A DNA stretch of 49,916 bases. Origin: Terriglobia bacterium (GTDB taxonomy: Bacteria > Acidobacteriota > Terriglobia > Bryobacterales > UBA6623). The notes beneath the pieces are model-generated. The model saw only the letters and a program-made list of their open reading frames with translations, was not told the origin of the DNA and made no database searches. Of the stretch, positions 27,656-35,624 are shown one piece after another. Each line of letters begins with the position of its first letter. Within the stretch, counting starts at the first letter, position 1. Position numbers and translations under genes: made by a program. Where the stretch lies: assembly GCA_009838515.1 (NCBI GenBank), contig VXRL01000071.1, positions 1-49,916 on the forward strand, in the 5' to 3' direction.

Positions 27656-29551
27656 ATGCGTCACTTGATCGCCAGCTACCTAGACAACTCCATCTCTCGC
27701 CGCGGGCTCTTCGAAGCTCTTGCCGGATTAGGGTTCACCGCAGCAGCCGCGCAGTCGCTCGTCGCGCCGCTCGAGGCGTCGGAGACCGGCCAAGGGGCCA
27801 CCAAGATGACCGGCACGGGCGGGGAACTCGTCGTCGCGCAGATGAAGGCTGCGGGCGTGGAGTATCTCTTCACCAACCCCGGATCTTTCGAAGTCGGGTT
27901 CTTCGACGCATTCCTCGGCCAGGACCACACCCAGCTGATCATGGGCCTGCACGAGGGAATCGTGATCTCGCTGGCCGACGGCTACTACCGGACCTCGGGC
28001 AAGCCGGGTTTCGTCAATCTCCACGTGATCGCCGGCACCGCCCAGGCCGCCGGGCAGATGTACAACGCCTCCAAGGACGGGTCCGCACTGGTGGTCACCG
28101 CCGGGCTGAACGACAACGAGCTCTGGAGCGACGACGCCGGACTCGCGCCGCGCCCAGGATTCGACCAAAAGGAGATCAACCGCCAGTTCACGAAGATCTC
28201 GTGGGAATCGCGCGAGCCGCGAAGCCTTGCGCTGATGCTGCGCCGGGCATTCAAGGTGGCGACGGCGCCGCCCGGCGGGCCAACCTATCTCGCGATGGCG
28301 CACCATGCGCTGGAAGCGAATAACGTCGAAGCGCTCATCCTCCCGGGCGAGCGTTTCACGCCCGAATCCAGGATGCGGCCTGCGAAGGACGCGGTCGAGC
28401 GTGCTGCCAAGGCAGTGGTCGAGGCGCAGCGCCCTGTGCTGGTGGCTGGGGACGAAGTCTGGAAGACTGGCGGGTGCGACGAACTGCTGAAGCTTGCCGA
28501 GAAGCTGGGGATACCGGTCACCAATCAAGGACAGGGATACGACAACTTCCCGGCCCACCACGCCCAGAATCTGGGACGCTTCAACCAGAACCACAAGATG
28601 CTGGCCGGGGCGGACCTCGTCCTGAGCGTGGGCGCGCCCGATTTCGGTGGCAGAGTCATACCGCGCGGACCCGAGGCACCGCTGGGAGCGAAGTTCATCC
28701 GCCTCACGGCAAACGCCGACGTCATCAGCCGCAACTACCCGACCGACCTCGTCCTAGCGGGCACGCCGCGGGAAGGCCTGCGGGACCTCAACGAAGCGAT
28801 CGACTCAATCACCACCGCGAATCGCCGCAAGCAGATCGCCAAGCCGCGCGCGCAAGCCCTGGCAACGTACACCAAGGAATCCCGGGCCAAGGCCGAGGCT
28901 GCAGCGCGCAAGAACTTCGGGCGAGGCCCGGTGCATCCTGACGAACTCGGCGCGCGAATCGCGAGCGTGGCCGACGACAACGCGATCATTGTCCCGGAGA
29001 ATCTCACAGCTAGGTTCGGGGCGTTCAACTTCGGTCACCGCGACGGCGAGAAGATGCGCGTCGCCAACACCGGCAACGGCCTCGGATGGGGCATTGGCGC
29101 GGCGGCGGGAGCGAAGCTGGCCGAGCCGGACCGTCAGGTCATCTGCTCTATCGGGGACGGGTCGCTGATGTATAGCGCTGCGGGTCTCTGGACCCAAGCG
29201 CGCTACGAGATCCCCGTGCTCACCGTGGTTTCGAACAACCGCAACTACCAGACCGTTCGCAACGCCTACTATCGCTATGGCGGGAAGATGAAGGAGACGG
29301 ACCGGTATACCGGAATGTATCTCGGCGATCCCGATATCAGCTTCGCCGAGCTGGCCAAGAGCCAGGGCGTCGGCGGAGAGAAGGTCAACGAGTCCTCCGA
29401 GTTGGAGGGTGCTCTGAAGAGAGGGGTGGAAGCGACCCGCGAAGGGCGGCCGTACGTGGTTGACGTCGAGACTGCCAGATACGGCGGCGGGGCCGAATCG
29501 GAGTGGCACCAGAAGTTCAGCTTGGCGGACAAGCGGAGCAAAGACGTGTAG
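27656..29551 (+). CDS. exported thiamine-diphosphate-dependent enzyme
   Basis: The 631-residue product has the three-domain layout of the acetolactate synthase/decarboxylase family. The Pyr domain has catalytic Glu in LIMGLHEGIVISLADGYYR. The central domain starts near AVVEAQRPVLVAGDEVW. The PP domain carries the ThDP motif SIGDGSLMYSAAGLW, ending with TVVSNN. Unusually, it has a Tat-like leader at the N-terminus (SRRGLFEALAGLGFTAAAAQSL, residues 14-35), so a folded, cofactor-loaded enzyme may be exported. The substrate is unknown; benzoylformate decarboxylase-, acetolactate synthase- and oxalyl-CoA decarboxylase-like reactions are all possible. It follows the Kelch gene on the same strand. 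Confidence 0.9.
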   Translation: MRHLIASYLDNSISRRGLFEALAGLGFTAAAAQSLVAPLEASETGQGATKMTGTGGELVVAQMKAAGVEYLFTNPGSFEVGFFDAFLGQDHTQLIMGLHEGIVISLADGYYRTSGKPGFVNLHVIAGTAQAAGQMYNASKDGSALVVTAGLNDNELWSDDAGLAPRPGFDQKEINRQFTKISWESREPRSLALMLRRAFKVATAPPGGPTYLAMAHHALEANNVEALILPGERFTPESRMRPAKDAVERAAKAVVEAQRPVLVAGDEVWKTGGCDELLKLAEKLGIPVTNQGQGYDNFPAHHAQNLGRFNQNHKMLAGADLVLSVGAPDFGGRVIPRGPEAPLGAKFIRLTANADVISRNYPTDLVLAGTPREGLRDLNEAIDSITTANRRKQIAKPRAQALATYTKESRAKAEAAARKNFGRGPVHPDELGARIASVADDNAIIVPENLTARFGAFNFGHRDGEKMRVANTGNGLGWGIGAAAGAKLAEPDRQVICSIGDGSLMYSAAGLWTQARYEIPVLTVVSNNRNYQTVRNAYYRYGGKMKETDRYTGMYLGDPDISFAELAKSQGVGGEKVNESSELEGALKRGVEATREGRPYVVDVETARYGGGAESEWHQKFSLADKRSKDV

Positions 29552-29677
29552 CCCGACGCCAAGGCTTGCGATCGACGGCAGCTGCCAAGGAAGGAAGCGG
29601 ACCTGCAAGTTCTGCGGGGTCATCCCGCTGCGCTTTCCGCCTGTCGGAACGCGCAGGCGCAGCGAGAAGCGCTGCAG

Positions 29678-30703
29678 CTAGACCAGGCCCAGCAGACGGC
29701 GACTGTAGGCTAGATCCGCGGCCACTTCCTCGCGTTCGAGCGCAACTGGCTCCCCTTCTGGCGCAACATAAGGCCTGCCCTGTCGCGCTAGCTTCATGAA
29801 GCCCTCGTACACCCACGCCGGCACGTCGCGGTAGCTTTCCCAGAATGTTGCGTCGCGCACTGCAAACTTGCGGGCGGAACGCAGATTGATCATCTCCAAG
29901 GAAAACGCAAGATCCGGACGCAGCTCGCGGAATCGAGCGGACCACCGGTCGATACCGATATTGCCTTGGCCCAGAGGCACCCACATCACGTGCACTTGAT
30001 CGTCCTGGATCCAGATCCGCGAATCGCGGATACCCGTTGTCAGCGCGAGCGGCGCCAGCACCTCGAGGGTGTGCAGCGGATCTTCCAAGGTCCAAGTCGC
30101 GTTGCCGGCATCCAGCAGCGTGCCGACATAGTCGGTCCCCGCCTCTTCGACCAAGGAGCGCAGCTGGAGCGCCTGGAGATCGCCCGCATGGTTCTCTACC
30201 GCGATCTTGATTCCGTGGCGGCCGTCGTCGTCCCGGACCGACCTGCAGGCAGCGATCGTGTTCTCGATGTGGGCCTCCAGCGGAAGCTCGCCCATGCGCT
30301 CGTCAGCGCTGCCGAGATAGCACCGCACGAAGGGCGAGCCGAGGATTCGCGCGATCCCGAACATTTTCAGCAGCTGTTCGCGCGCCGTGCCATCCTCCTC
30401 GAGGAAGCGCGTGGACGTGGGACAGATCGAGCCGAACCCGACCTCGATCTGGATGCCAAGCGAATCGGCGTGCTCGCGCACCCGCTTGAGGTGGTCCGGC
30501 GCGGTGCCGCCGAGAAAGCGCGGCTCAGAAAAGTTCACCAGCGATGCGCCGTGGGCGTGCGCAAAGTCCAGCTGTTGGAATGCGGTCCAGCCTTGGGATC
30601 GCAGACTGAAGAGGTCTAGGCCGAGTCGAGGGGTAGGCATTTGGGCTCCGAGAGATTGCGCCGCTAGGCCGGCTAGGAGGAGTTCGCGACGAGTCACTTG
30701 CAC
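29678..30703 (-). CDS. exported sugar phosphate isomerase/epimerase-like TIM barrel
   Basis: The 341-residue product belongs to the xylose-isomerase-like TIM-barrel (AP_endonuc_2) superfamily. The metal ligands expected for the fold can be placed in KIAVENHAGD (Glu), GTLLDAGN (Asp), VHVMWVPLGQGNI (His) and FSLEMIN (Glu). The leader VTRRELLLAGLAAQSLGAQ is Tat-like, so the protein is probably exported. Homologues include sugar and inositol epimerases and isomerases; the substrate is unknown. Its start lies 88 bases downstream of the J-like protein gene that ends the long minus-strand operon, so it could be its last member or a separate unit. Confidence 0.85.
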   Translation of the reverse strand: MQVTRRELLLAGLAAQSLGAQMPTPRLGLDLFSLRSQGWTAFQQLDFAHAHGASLVNFSEPRFLGGTAPDHLKRVREHADSLGIQIEVGFGSICPTSTRFLEEDGTAREQLLKMFGIARILGSPFVRCYLGSADERMGELPLEAHIENTIAACRSVRDDDGRHGIKIAVENHAGDLQALQLRSLVEEAGTDYVGTLLDAGNATWTLEDPLHTLEVLAPLALTTGIRDSRIWIQDDQVHVMWVPLGQGNIGIDRWSARFRELRPDLAFSLEMINLRSARKFAVRDATFWESYRDVPAWVYEGFMKLARQGRPYVAPEGEPVALEREEVAADLAYSRRLLGLV

Positions 30704-30791
30704 TGCACCGTCAAGTCTTGGATTGGCATCGCCGGATACTAAGATATCGAAGAGCCGAGCGGTCTCGCGCGACGCTGCGGTTCACGGCGGC

Positions 30792-31586
30792 CTACGCGCT
30801 GAACGCGGATCGAACCGCCTCGCCCGAATCGGGGTCGAGATCGTCGACCGCAGCTTCCAAGCGATCCAGCTCGCGGTACGCTTCCTCGAGCTCGGCGTGC
30901 AGCTGCCGCCGCAGCTCCAAGATGAAATTGCGTCCGACAGAGCGAGCACGCTCCTGTTCGTGCATCAATCGCGCGATTGGCGAAGCATGCAATTGACCCA
31001 ACGCATGCTGGAGCTCACGCATCCGATAGCGCGCCCAGGCGATCTGACGGTTCGTCCTCGCCCACGATGCTCCGAGTCCGCAGCCCAGGATCGGCTCGCT
31101 CTCCGCTTGCCAGTGCTCGAGCAGCCACTGCAAGCGGCGCTCGTCGTTGTCGCGGTAGGCAAGCGTTGCTTCCGCCATCAGCTCGTGGCGCCTGCAGCTC
31201 TCGTCGCCGTCAGCGGCAAGATCTGGGTGAATCTGCCGGGCCAGCGCCAAGAACAATCGGCGCGCTCCTTCTTCCGGAGGCGGCGAGCACGCCGCCTCTT
31301 CATGGTCGTCGCCTCGTGCCTGCGCGGTCCCGGCCGCCCGGCTTTCCTGTGCTTCGCCCAACGCCCGCCAGCCTCGATTGATCCGCGCGCGGAGGCGTTC
31401 TAGCTCGTCATACCGGTCCCCGACAGCCGGACGGAAACGGCGTTCGAATTGGCGCAACTCGTCCACGTCTGAGGCGTATTCGCGCTCGAGGCCCCGGACT
31501 GTCCTCTCAAGGTCGAGCAGCATCCCGCGCAAGCGAAACAGGGCGCCGTTCGTCGCAGGGTGGTACCGGACCAAGGCCGTGTTCAT
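30792..31586 (-). CDS. J-domain-like protein with flanking coiled coils
   Basis: The 264-residue product has a central J-domain-like segment (ARRLFLALARQIHPDLAADGDE), containing the HPD signature at residues 120-122 between a basic helix II and a helix III-like RRHELMAEATLAYRDNDERRL. A recognisable helix I is not seen, so the domain may be truncated or diverged. The N-terminal 80 residues and the C-terminal 90 are charged and predicted helical (coiled-coil-like). The ATG at 31586 overlaps the stop of the NadD-like gene (ATGA). HPD implies recruitment of an Hsp70, but no dnaK is nearby. Function is not known. Confidence 0.8.
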   Translation of the reverse strand: MNTALVRYHPATNGALFRLRGMLLDLERTVRGLEREYASDVDELRQFERRFRPAVGDRYDELERLRARINRGWRALGEAQESRAAGTAQARGDDHEEAACSPPPEEGARRLFLALARQIHPDLAADGDESCRRHELMAEATLAYRDNDERRLQWLLEHWQAESEPILGCGLGASWARTNRQIAWARYRMRELQHALGQLHASPIARLMHEQERARSVGRNFILELRRQLHAELEEAYRELDRLEAAVDDLDPDSGEAVRSAFSA

Positions 31587-32203
31587 GCGGCACCCCCGGT
31601 ATAGGCGGCGGCCACGAAATGGCGGATCTCCGCGGGCACCAAGTGGTCCCAATTCTCGCCGCGAGCAATGGCGGACCGCACCAGCGAGGACGAAGTCTCG
31701 GCATGTGCCGAGGCTATCTCGAAGGGCAAGATTTGTCCCGTGTGCTCCGCTGCAACGCGATAGGACTGGCCGCGCGCGCCGACCAGGAGCGTGAAGCGCT
31801 TGAGTTGGTCGCTGAAGGCCTCGCGGTCGCCATAGTCCCACGTCGCATAGCGCTCGGCGGCGTCGCGCCCGGCGATCACGAACAGCTCGCACGCATCGCC
31901 GACTTCCCGCCGCAGCGCGTCAACCATGTCCACGACCAAGCCAGCCTCGCACGCGCAGGCGGCCCAGCCCTCTCGAAGCAGAGCCAACGCCGCGATCCAT
32001 TCCAGGCGATCCTCGACGGTCGGCCTCGCGATTCGCTTGTGAGGCAGGGATCGAGGAATGATCTGTACGACCTGATCCAAGTCGAAGCGCCGCTGCGCCG
32101 CCTCGCCTAGAGCCACGTGCGCCATCGTCGGAGGGTTGTACGTGCCCGGCAGCAGGCCCACGCGGCCACGACGGAGCAACCGGCCTGCAACCGTCTGAAT
32201 CAC
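31583..32203 (-). CDS. NadD-like nucleotidyltransferase
   Basis: The 206-residue product has the HxGH nucleotidyltransferase fold: GLLPGTYNPPTMAHVALGEAA matches the NadD N-terminal motif (GxFxPxHxGH), and ETSSSLVRSAIARGENW matches the ISSTxIR motif. The first catalytic His is Thr and the motif Gly is Ala (TMAH). VFVIAG-like ELFVIAGRDAAERYATW also fits the family. It probably transfers a nucleotidyl group to a phosphorylated or mononucleotide substrate; nicotinate mononucleotide is the obvious candidate, but the changed motif makes this uncertain. The GTG start shares one base with the preceding DUF4380 stop, and its stop overlaps the J-like start. Confidence 0.78.
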   Translation of the reverse strand: MIQTVAGRLLRRGRVGLLPGTYNPPTMAHVALGEAAQRRFDLDQVVQIIPRSLPHKRIARPTVEDRLEWIAALALLREGWAACACEAGLVVDMVDALRREVGDACELFVIAGRDAAERYATWDYGDREAFSDQLKRFTLLVGARGQSYRVAAEHTGQILPFEIASAHAETSSSLVRSAIARGENWDHLVPAEIRHFVAAAYTGGAA

Positions 32204-33168
32204 TATTCCAGATACGGCGCGAGGACTCGGTCCAATTCTGCGTCATCCCAGCTGTCGACCGCTACCGGGCGGTGCAGGGACCACTCTTCCACGTGATCGA
32301 TCGATTCGCCGGGCTGTAGCGTGCGCACCGGACCGAGCGTCTCGATTTCCAAGAACCGTTCGTTGGTGAACGTCTCGTAGGAACTCCCCATGTCCGGATA
32401 CTCCTCTTCAGGGAATGCCGCAAACTTCTTGACGAACAACTCGCCGTTGAGCAAGTACGCGCCGCGCGTCGCCGGATTGAACAGCCCGATCTTCTCCGGA
32501 TCGGCATTCAGGGGGTCCTGTTGCAGAACGATGTACTTCTCCAGCCAGGTCCAGCGCGGATCGGCCATGTTGGTGAAGGCGAACACGACCAGCGGATTGG
32601 TCGGGGCCAAGACCTCGGGATGGGTGCCCCGCGGCGGCAGGGTGGTGATCCCGGCCCCGCCGGGAGCCATCATCGTCAACACCCACGTCGCGACGCGAAG
32701 CGGCCAGATCGTGCGATTGGCGAGGGTGTAGACCACCCGGACCGCACTGCCCTCGTCGGACAGCTCGACCGCAATCGCCTTCTGGACTCCAGTGTGCTCG
32801 ACGGGCGCCTGGGCCACGAGCCGGCTCCCGGAGATCTCGATCTGGACCGGATCGTTGTCGGCTCCGTAGCTATAGACTGGATCCTCCGGGCCTACCCAGA
32901 GCCGGCTGCCGCCATACAGCCGCCAATTGTCACCACCGGTCTGGCCCAGATCCTCTTCCAGCTCGACAAAGAGGTTCTGGCCGCCCTCGAAGCCGTACCG
33001 GATGATCCGGGGCCCGACATCGGACGTGACGATCAGTTCGACTTCGCCGTTAGACAGCCGATAGCAGTTCGGCCAACCCGCGTAAGGGATCTTCTCTACA
33101 GTCACGGCGGCGATCATGGATGCCGCGCCCATTGCGAGCGCGGCGGCAAGAAGGCTCAAGCGGCGCAA
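32203..33168 (-). CDS. DUF4380 domain protein, exported
   Basis: The 321-residue product resembles DUF4380 proteins, which are carbohydrate-binding/epimerase-like beta-sandwich proteins (CYRLSNGEVELIVTSDVGPRIIRYGFEGGQN at the start, SRLWVGPEDP and WTWLEKYIVLQQD later). The first residues form a signal peptide (RRLSLLAAALAMGAAS). I place the start at the TTG at 33168 because AAGGAG lies 5 bases before it; a longer reading frame from 33234 has no Shine-Dalgarno and overlaps the SDR. Function is unknown; a role in carbohydrate handling is only suggested by fold. Confidence 0.78.
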   Translation of the reverse strand: MRRLSLLAAALAMGAASMIAAVTVEKIPYAGWPNCYRLSNGEVELIVTSDVGPRIIRYGFEGGQNLFVELEEDLGQTGGDNWRLYGGSRLWVGPEDPVYSYGADNDPVQIEISGSRLVAQAPVEHTGVQKAIAVELSDEGSAVRVVYTLANRTIWPLRVATWVLTMMAPGGAGITTLPPRGTHPEVLAPTNPLVVFAFTNMADPRWTWLEKYIVLQQDPLNADPEKIGLFNPATRGAYLLNGELFVKKFAAFPEEEYPDMGSSYETFTNERFLEIETLGPVRTLQPGESIDHVEEWSLHRPVAVDSWDDAELDRVLAPYLE

Positions 33169-33179
33169 AGGCACTCCTT
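33169..33179 (-). promoter_or_regulatory. Shine-Dalgarno fixing a TTG start
   Basis: Read on the minus strand, AAGGAG (complement of 33174-33179) is followed by a 5-base spacer and the TTG at 33166-33168. This supports the shorter DUF4380 product that begins with a clean signal peptide. Confidence 0.55.
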
Positions 33180-33205
33180 GGAGGCTGGTGTGGGTGGGGC
33201 AGCGC

Positions 33206-33967
33206 CTAGTAAGTCGCCCGCCCGCCACTGACATCGTAGCACTGGCCCGTCACGAACGAGCAATCCGGACTGGCTAGGAAGTGCGCCACGGCGGCCACCT
33301 CTTCGACCGTTCCCGTACGCGCGCGGGGGATCTTGGAGGTCATGTAGTTGACCTGTTCCTCGGTCAATTGGTCGAGGATGGGCGTTCGGATCACGGTCGG
33401 GCTGATCGCGTTGACACAGATGTCGTTGAGCGCTGTTTCCTTCGCCATCGACTTGCTGGCCGCGATCACGCCCGCCTTTGACGCCGAGTAGGCCACCATG
33501 TTCGGATTCCCTTCCTTCCCGGCCAAGGAAGCGATGTTGACGATCCGGCCGTAATCGTGCTCGACCATCGTGGGCAGCACGGCCCGGCAGCAGTTAAACA
33601 CGCCGCTGAGGTTGATGTCGATGACGCTCTGCCAGTCGGCATCGGACTGCTGCCACGCCGGCAGGGCCTTGCCCGCGATGCCCGCGCAGCAAACCAGCAC
33701 GTGGATGCGGCCCTGGCGGGCCAGCACGGAGTCGACGGCGGCCCGGACGGACGACGGATCCGTCACGTCGAGCCCCTCGGAGAACGCCGCCAGCCCCTCC
33801 GCGCGAAGCTTCCCGGCCTGATCGGCGCCGGCTTCGGCGTTCAAGTCGGCGATCGCGACCGTAGCACCCGCCCGGGCGAGGCGAGCCGCGATGCCAGCGC
33901 CGATGCCGCGCGCTGCGCCGGTGATCAGGGCCGTCTGCCCGCTGAGGTCAAAGAAGCTATGCGCCAT
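33206..33967 (-). CDS. short-chain dehydrogenase/reductase
   Basis: The 253-residue product is a classical SDR. The cofactor motif is TGAARGIG (residues 16-23) with VAIADLN after strand 2, CCAGIAG as the NNAG equivalent, catalytic Ser in IVNIASLAG and YSASK with Tyr and Lys. It resembles 3-oxoacyl-reductase-type (FabG-like) enzymes; the substrate is not visible. The ATG at 33967 lies inside the end of rplI (11-base overlap), and a longer reading frame upstream merely shadows the rplI tail. It is positioned in the long minus-strand operon after the ribosomal protein genes. Confidence 0.92.
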   Translation of the reverse strand: MAHSFFDLSGQTALITGAARGIGAGIAARLARAGATVAIADLNAEAGADQAGKLRAEGLAAFSEGLDVTDPSSVRAAVDSVLARQGRIHVLVCCAGIAGKALPAWQQSDADWQSVIDINLSGVFNCCRAVLPTMVEHDYGRIVNIASLAGKEGNPNMVAYSASKAGVIAASKSMAKETALNDICVNAISPTVIRTPILDQLTEEQVNYMTSKIPRARTGTVEEVAAVAHFLASPDCSFVTGQCYDVSGGRATY

Positions 33968-34682
33968 CGGGATCGACCGCTCCGGAGCCGTCGGGATCGA
34001 TCGCTTCGGAAGCGTCGTCGCCGGACGGCGGGGCAGCCTCCACTGCCGTCTCCTCGCCCTCCGAGCCCGACTCGTCTCCGTCCGCACCAGAAGCCGCTTC
34101 GGCTTCCGGCGCGCCATCTTCGCCAGGGGCCTCTGTGGCTTCGGTTCCCTGGGCGGACTCCTCGGATTCGGCGGGCGGCGCGAACTCGAATTCAGCTGAC
34201 GCCTGCACGGTGCGCGTCAGGGGTTCGTCTTCGCGCCCCTCGGCGCGGACCTCGACCTTGATGGTGGTTGACAGATCCTTGTAGAGATGGACGGGGATGT
34301 CGTAGTCTCCCAGAGTCCGGATCGGTGTCGTGAGCTGGACGCGCTGGCGCTCAATGCCGAACCCTTGCTCGTTCAGCTTGTTGGCGATGTCGCGCGCGGA
34401 GACCGAGCCGTAGAGCTGGTTGTTCAGGCTGGCGCGCACGACCATCCGCACCACCACTCCGTCGAGCGCTTCCATCTGCTTGGTCGCGTCGCCGTGGAGC
34501 TGCACGGCCTCCTTGGCCGCCGCTGCCCGCATTTGCTCGAGCTGTTTCAGGCTGCCCTTGTCGGCAGGGATCGCCAGCTTTTTCGGGAACAGGTAGTTGC
34601 GGGCGTAGCCGTCCTTGACCTTGACCACATCGCCGCGCTCGCCCAGCTTGTAAATGTCCTTCTTGAGAATCACCTCATGCAT
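33957..34682 (-). CDS. rplI: ribosomal protein bL9 with long acidic tail
   Basis: The 241-residue product has the bL9 core at residues 1-150 ([52 protein letters not shown]). Usual bL9 length is about 150. Here residues 168-241 are an added tail very rich in Glu, Asp, Ala, Gly and Ser, ending in repeated DPDG units. The gene's end overlaps the SDR start by 11 bases, and its start overlaps the rpsR end by 8. bL9 sits at the base of the L1 stalk; the added tail is not part of the known protein. Confidence 0.95.
   Translation of the reverse strand: MHEVILKKDIYKLGERGDVVKVKDGYARNYLFPKKLAIPADKGSLKQLEQMRAAAAKEAVQLHGDATKQMEALDGVVVRMVVRASLNNQLYGSVSARDIANKLNEQGFGIERQRVQLTTPIRTLGDYDIPVHLYKDLSTTIKVEVRAEGREDEPLTRTVQASAEFEFAPPAESEESAQGTEATEAPGEDGAPEAEAASGADGDESGSEGEETAVEAAPPSGDDASEAIDPDGSGAVDPDGA
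33966..34013 (-). repeat. 24-base imperfect tandem repeat at rplI/SDR junction
   Basis: Two adjacent 24-base units, 33966-33989 and 33990-34013, differ at only a few positions. On the minus strand they encode the repeated VDPDG/IDPDG peptides at the end of the bL9 tail. The distal unit reaches the ATG codon of the SDR, so the tail and the next gene's start share sequence. The pattern suggests the tail grew by duplication. Confidence 0.6.
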
Positions 34683-35058
34683 CGGAGCTACTCCTCTCTC
34701 TGTCCCGCGAGCGATCCCTATCGCGCTGCGGCTTCTCGATCACTCCGACGAACGGTAGAAGGGCCAGATTCCGGGCTCGCTTGATCGCCCGCCGCAGCTG
34801 GCGCTGGTGCTTCGCGCTCAGCCCTGTGTGGCGCCGCGGGTTGATCTTCCCGCGGTCGCCGACGAACTGCTTCAGCGTCTCGACGTCCTTGTAATCGATG
34901 TGGTCGATCCGATTGACGCTGAAGTAGTCCACCTTGCGCCGCCGGAAGAAGCGCTTGCCGCCGGAGCGGCCGCGGCCCTCCGGAGCGCCCCGGTCGCGGC
35001 GCGGGCCGCTCCCGGCCTCGCGAGAGGGCGCCGGTCGTGTCTCTTCGTTCTCAGCCAT
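34675..35058 (-). CDS. rpsR: ribosomal protein bS18 with extended termini
   Basis: The 127-residue product contains the bS18 core ([60 protein letters not shown]) at about residues 41-110. The usual protein is about 75-90 residues; here an Arg/Gly-rich N-terminal extension of about 35 residues and a charged C-terminal tail ([16 protein letters not shown]) are added. bS18 binds bS6 in the small-subunit platform, and rpsF lies immediately upstream, 26 bases away, in the conserved rpsF-rpsR-rplI order. Confidence 0.95.
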   Translation of the reverse strand: MAENEETRPAPSREAGSGPRRDRGAPEGRGRSGGKRFFRRRKVDYFSVNRIDHIDYKDVETLKQFVGDRGKINPRRHTGLSAKHQRQLRRAIKRARNLALLPFVGVIEKPQRDRDRSRDRERSSSDA

Positions 35059-35084
35059 TTGTCAATTCCTCTCGATGCCTCGCA

Positions 35085-35618
35085 TCACTCCTCGGGGGCC
35101 GGGGCGCTCGCCTCGGCAGCCGCCGGTTCGGCGCTGTTCTCCGCGGCAGCAGCTGCCTCGGCCGGCTCGGGCTCCCCAGGCGGCGGCGACGGCAGCTCTG
35201 GTTCGGGCTTGCCCGGCGCCTTCGCCTTGGCCTTCTCGGCTTCGGCAGCACGCGCGGCAGCCTTGGCATCCAATACCGGCTGCCGCTTCGCGCGGCGCGC
35301 CTGCGCCTTGGCCAACCGCTTGAGATCTTCGTCGATGCGGACCACCATGTACTTGATCACGTGATCGGAGACGCGCAAGCGGCGCTCCAGCTCGCGGTTC
35401 AGCGAGCGGTCTCCGTTGATCGAGTACTGGATGAAGATGTAGTGTCCGCTCCAGAACCCGTGCACGCGGTAGGCAAGCGGCCGCTTGCCCCAGTCATCCA
35501 CCTTGTCCACGCTGGCCCCGCCGGACGCCAGCACCTGCTTGACGTTCTCGAGGGACTCCTGCGCTTCCTGTTCCGGCAGGTCCGGCTTGAGGATGAACCC
35601 CAACTCGTAAACTCTCAT
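35085..35618 (-). CDS. rpsF: ribosomal protein bS6 with Ala/Pro/Glu-rich tail
   Basis: The 177-residue product begins with the bS6 core (MRVYELGFILKPDL, GKRPLAYRVHGFWSGHYIFIQYS, ELERRLRVSDHVIKYMVVRID) through about residue 100. Residues 101-177 are an added low-complexity tail, first basic and Ala-rich, then Pro/Glu/Ala-rich. E. coli bS6 also has a C-terminal extension that is modified by added glutamates, but it is much shorter. It lies 6 bases after pth and 26 before rpsR. Confidence 0.95.
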   Translation of the reverse strand: MRVYELGFILKPDLPEQEAQESLENVKQVLASGGASVDKVDDWGKRPLAYRVHGFWSGHYIFIQYSINGDRSLNRELERRLRVSDHVIKYMVVRIDEDLKRLAKAQARRAKRQPVLDAKAAARAAEAEKAKAKAPGKPEPELPSPPPGEPEPAEAAAAAENSAEPAAAEASAPAPEE

Positions 35619-35624
35619 GACTCT

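Noticed and set aside
33206..34117. A longer SDR starting at 34117
   Set aside because: The added residues are simply a different frame of the rplI tail and are Arg-rich; the classical SDR start is at 33967.
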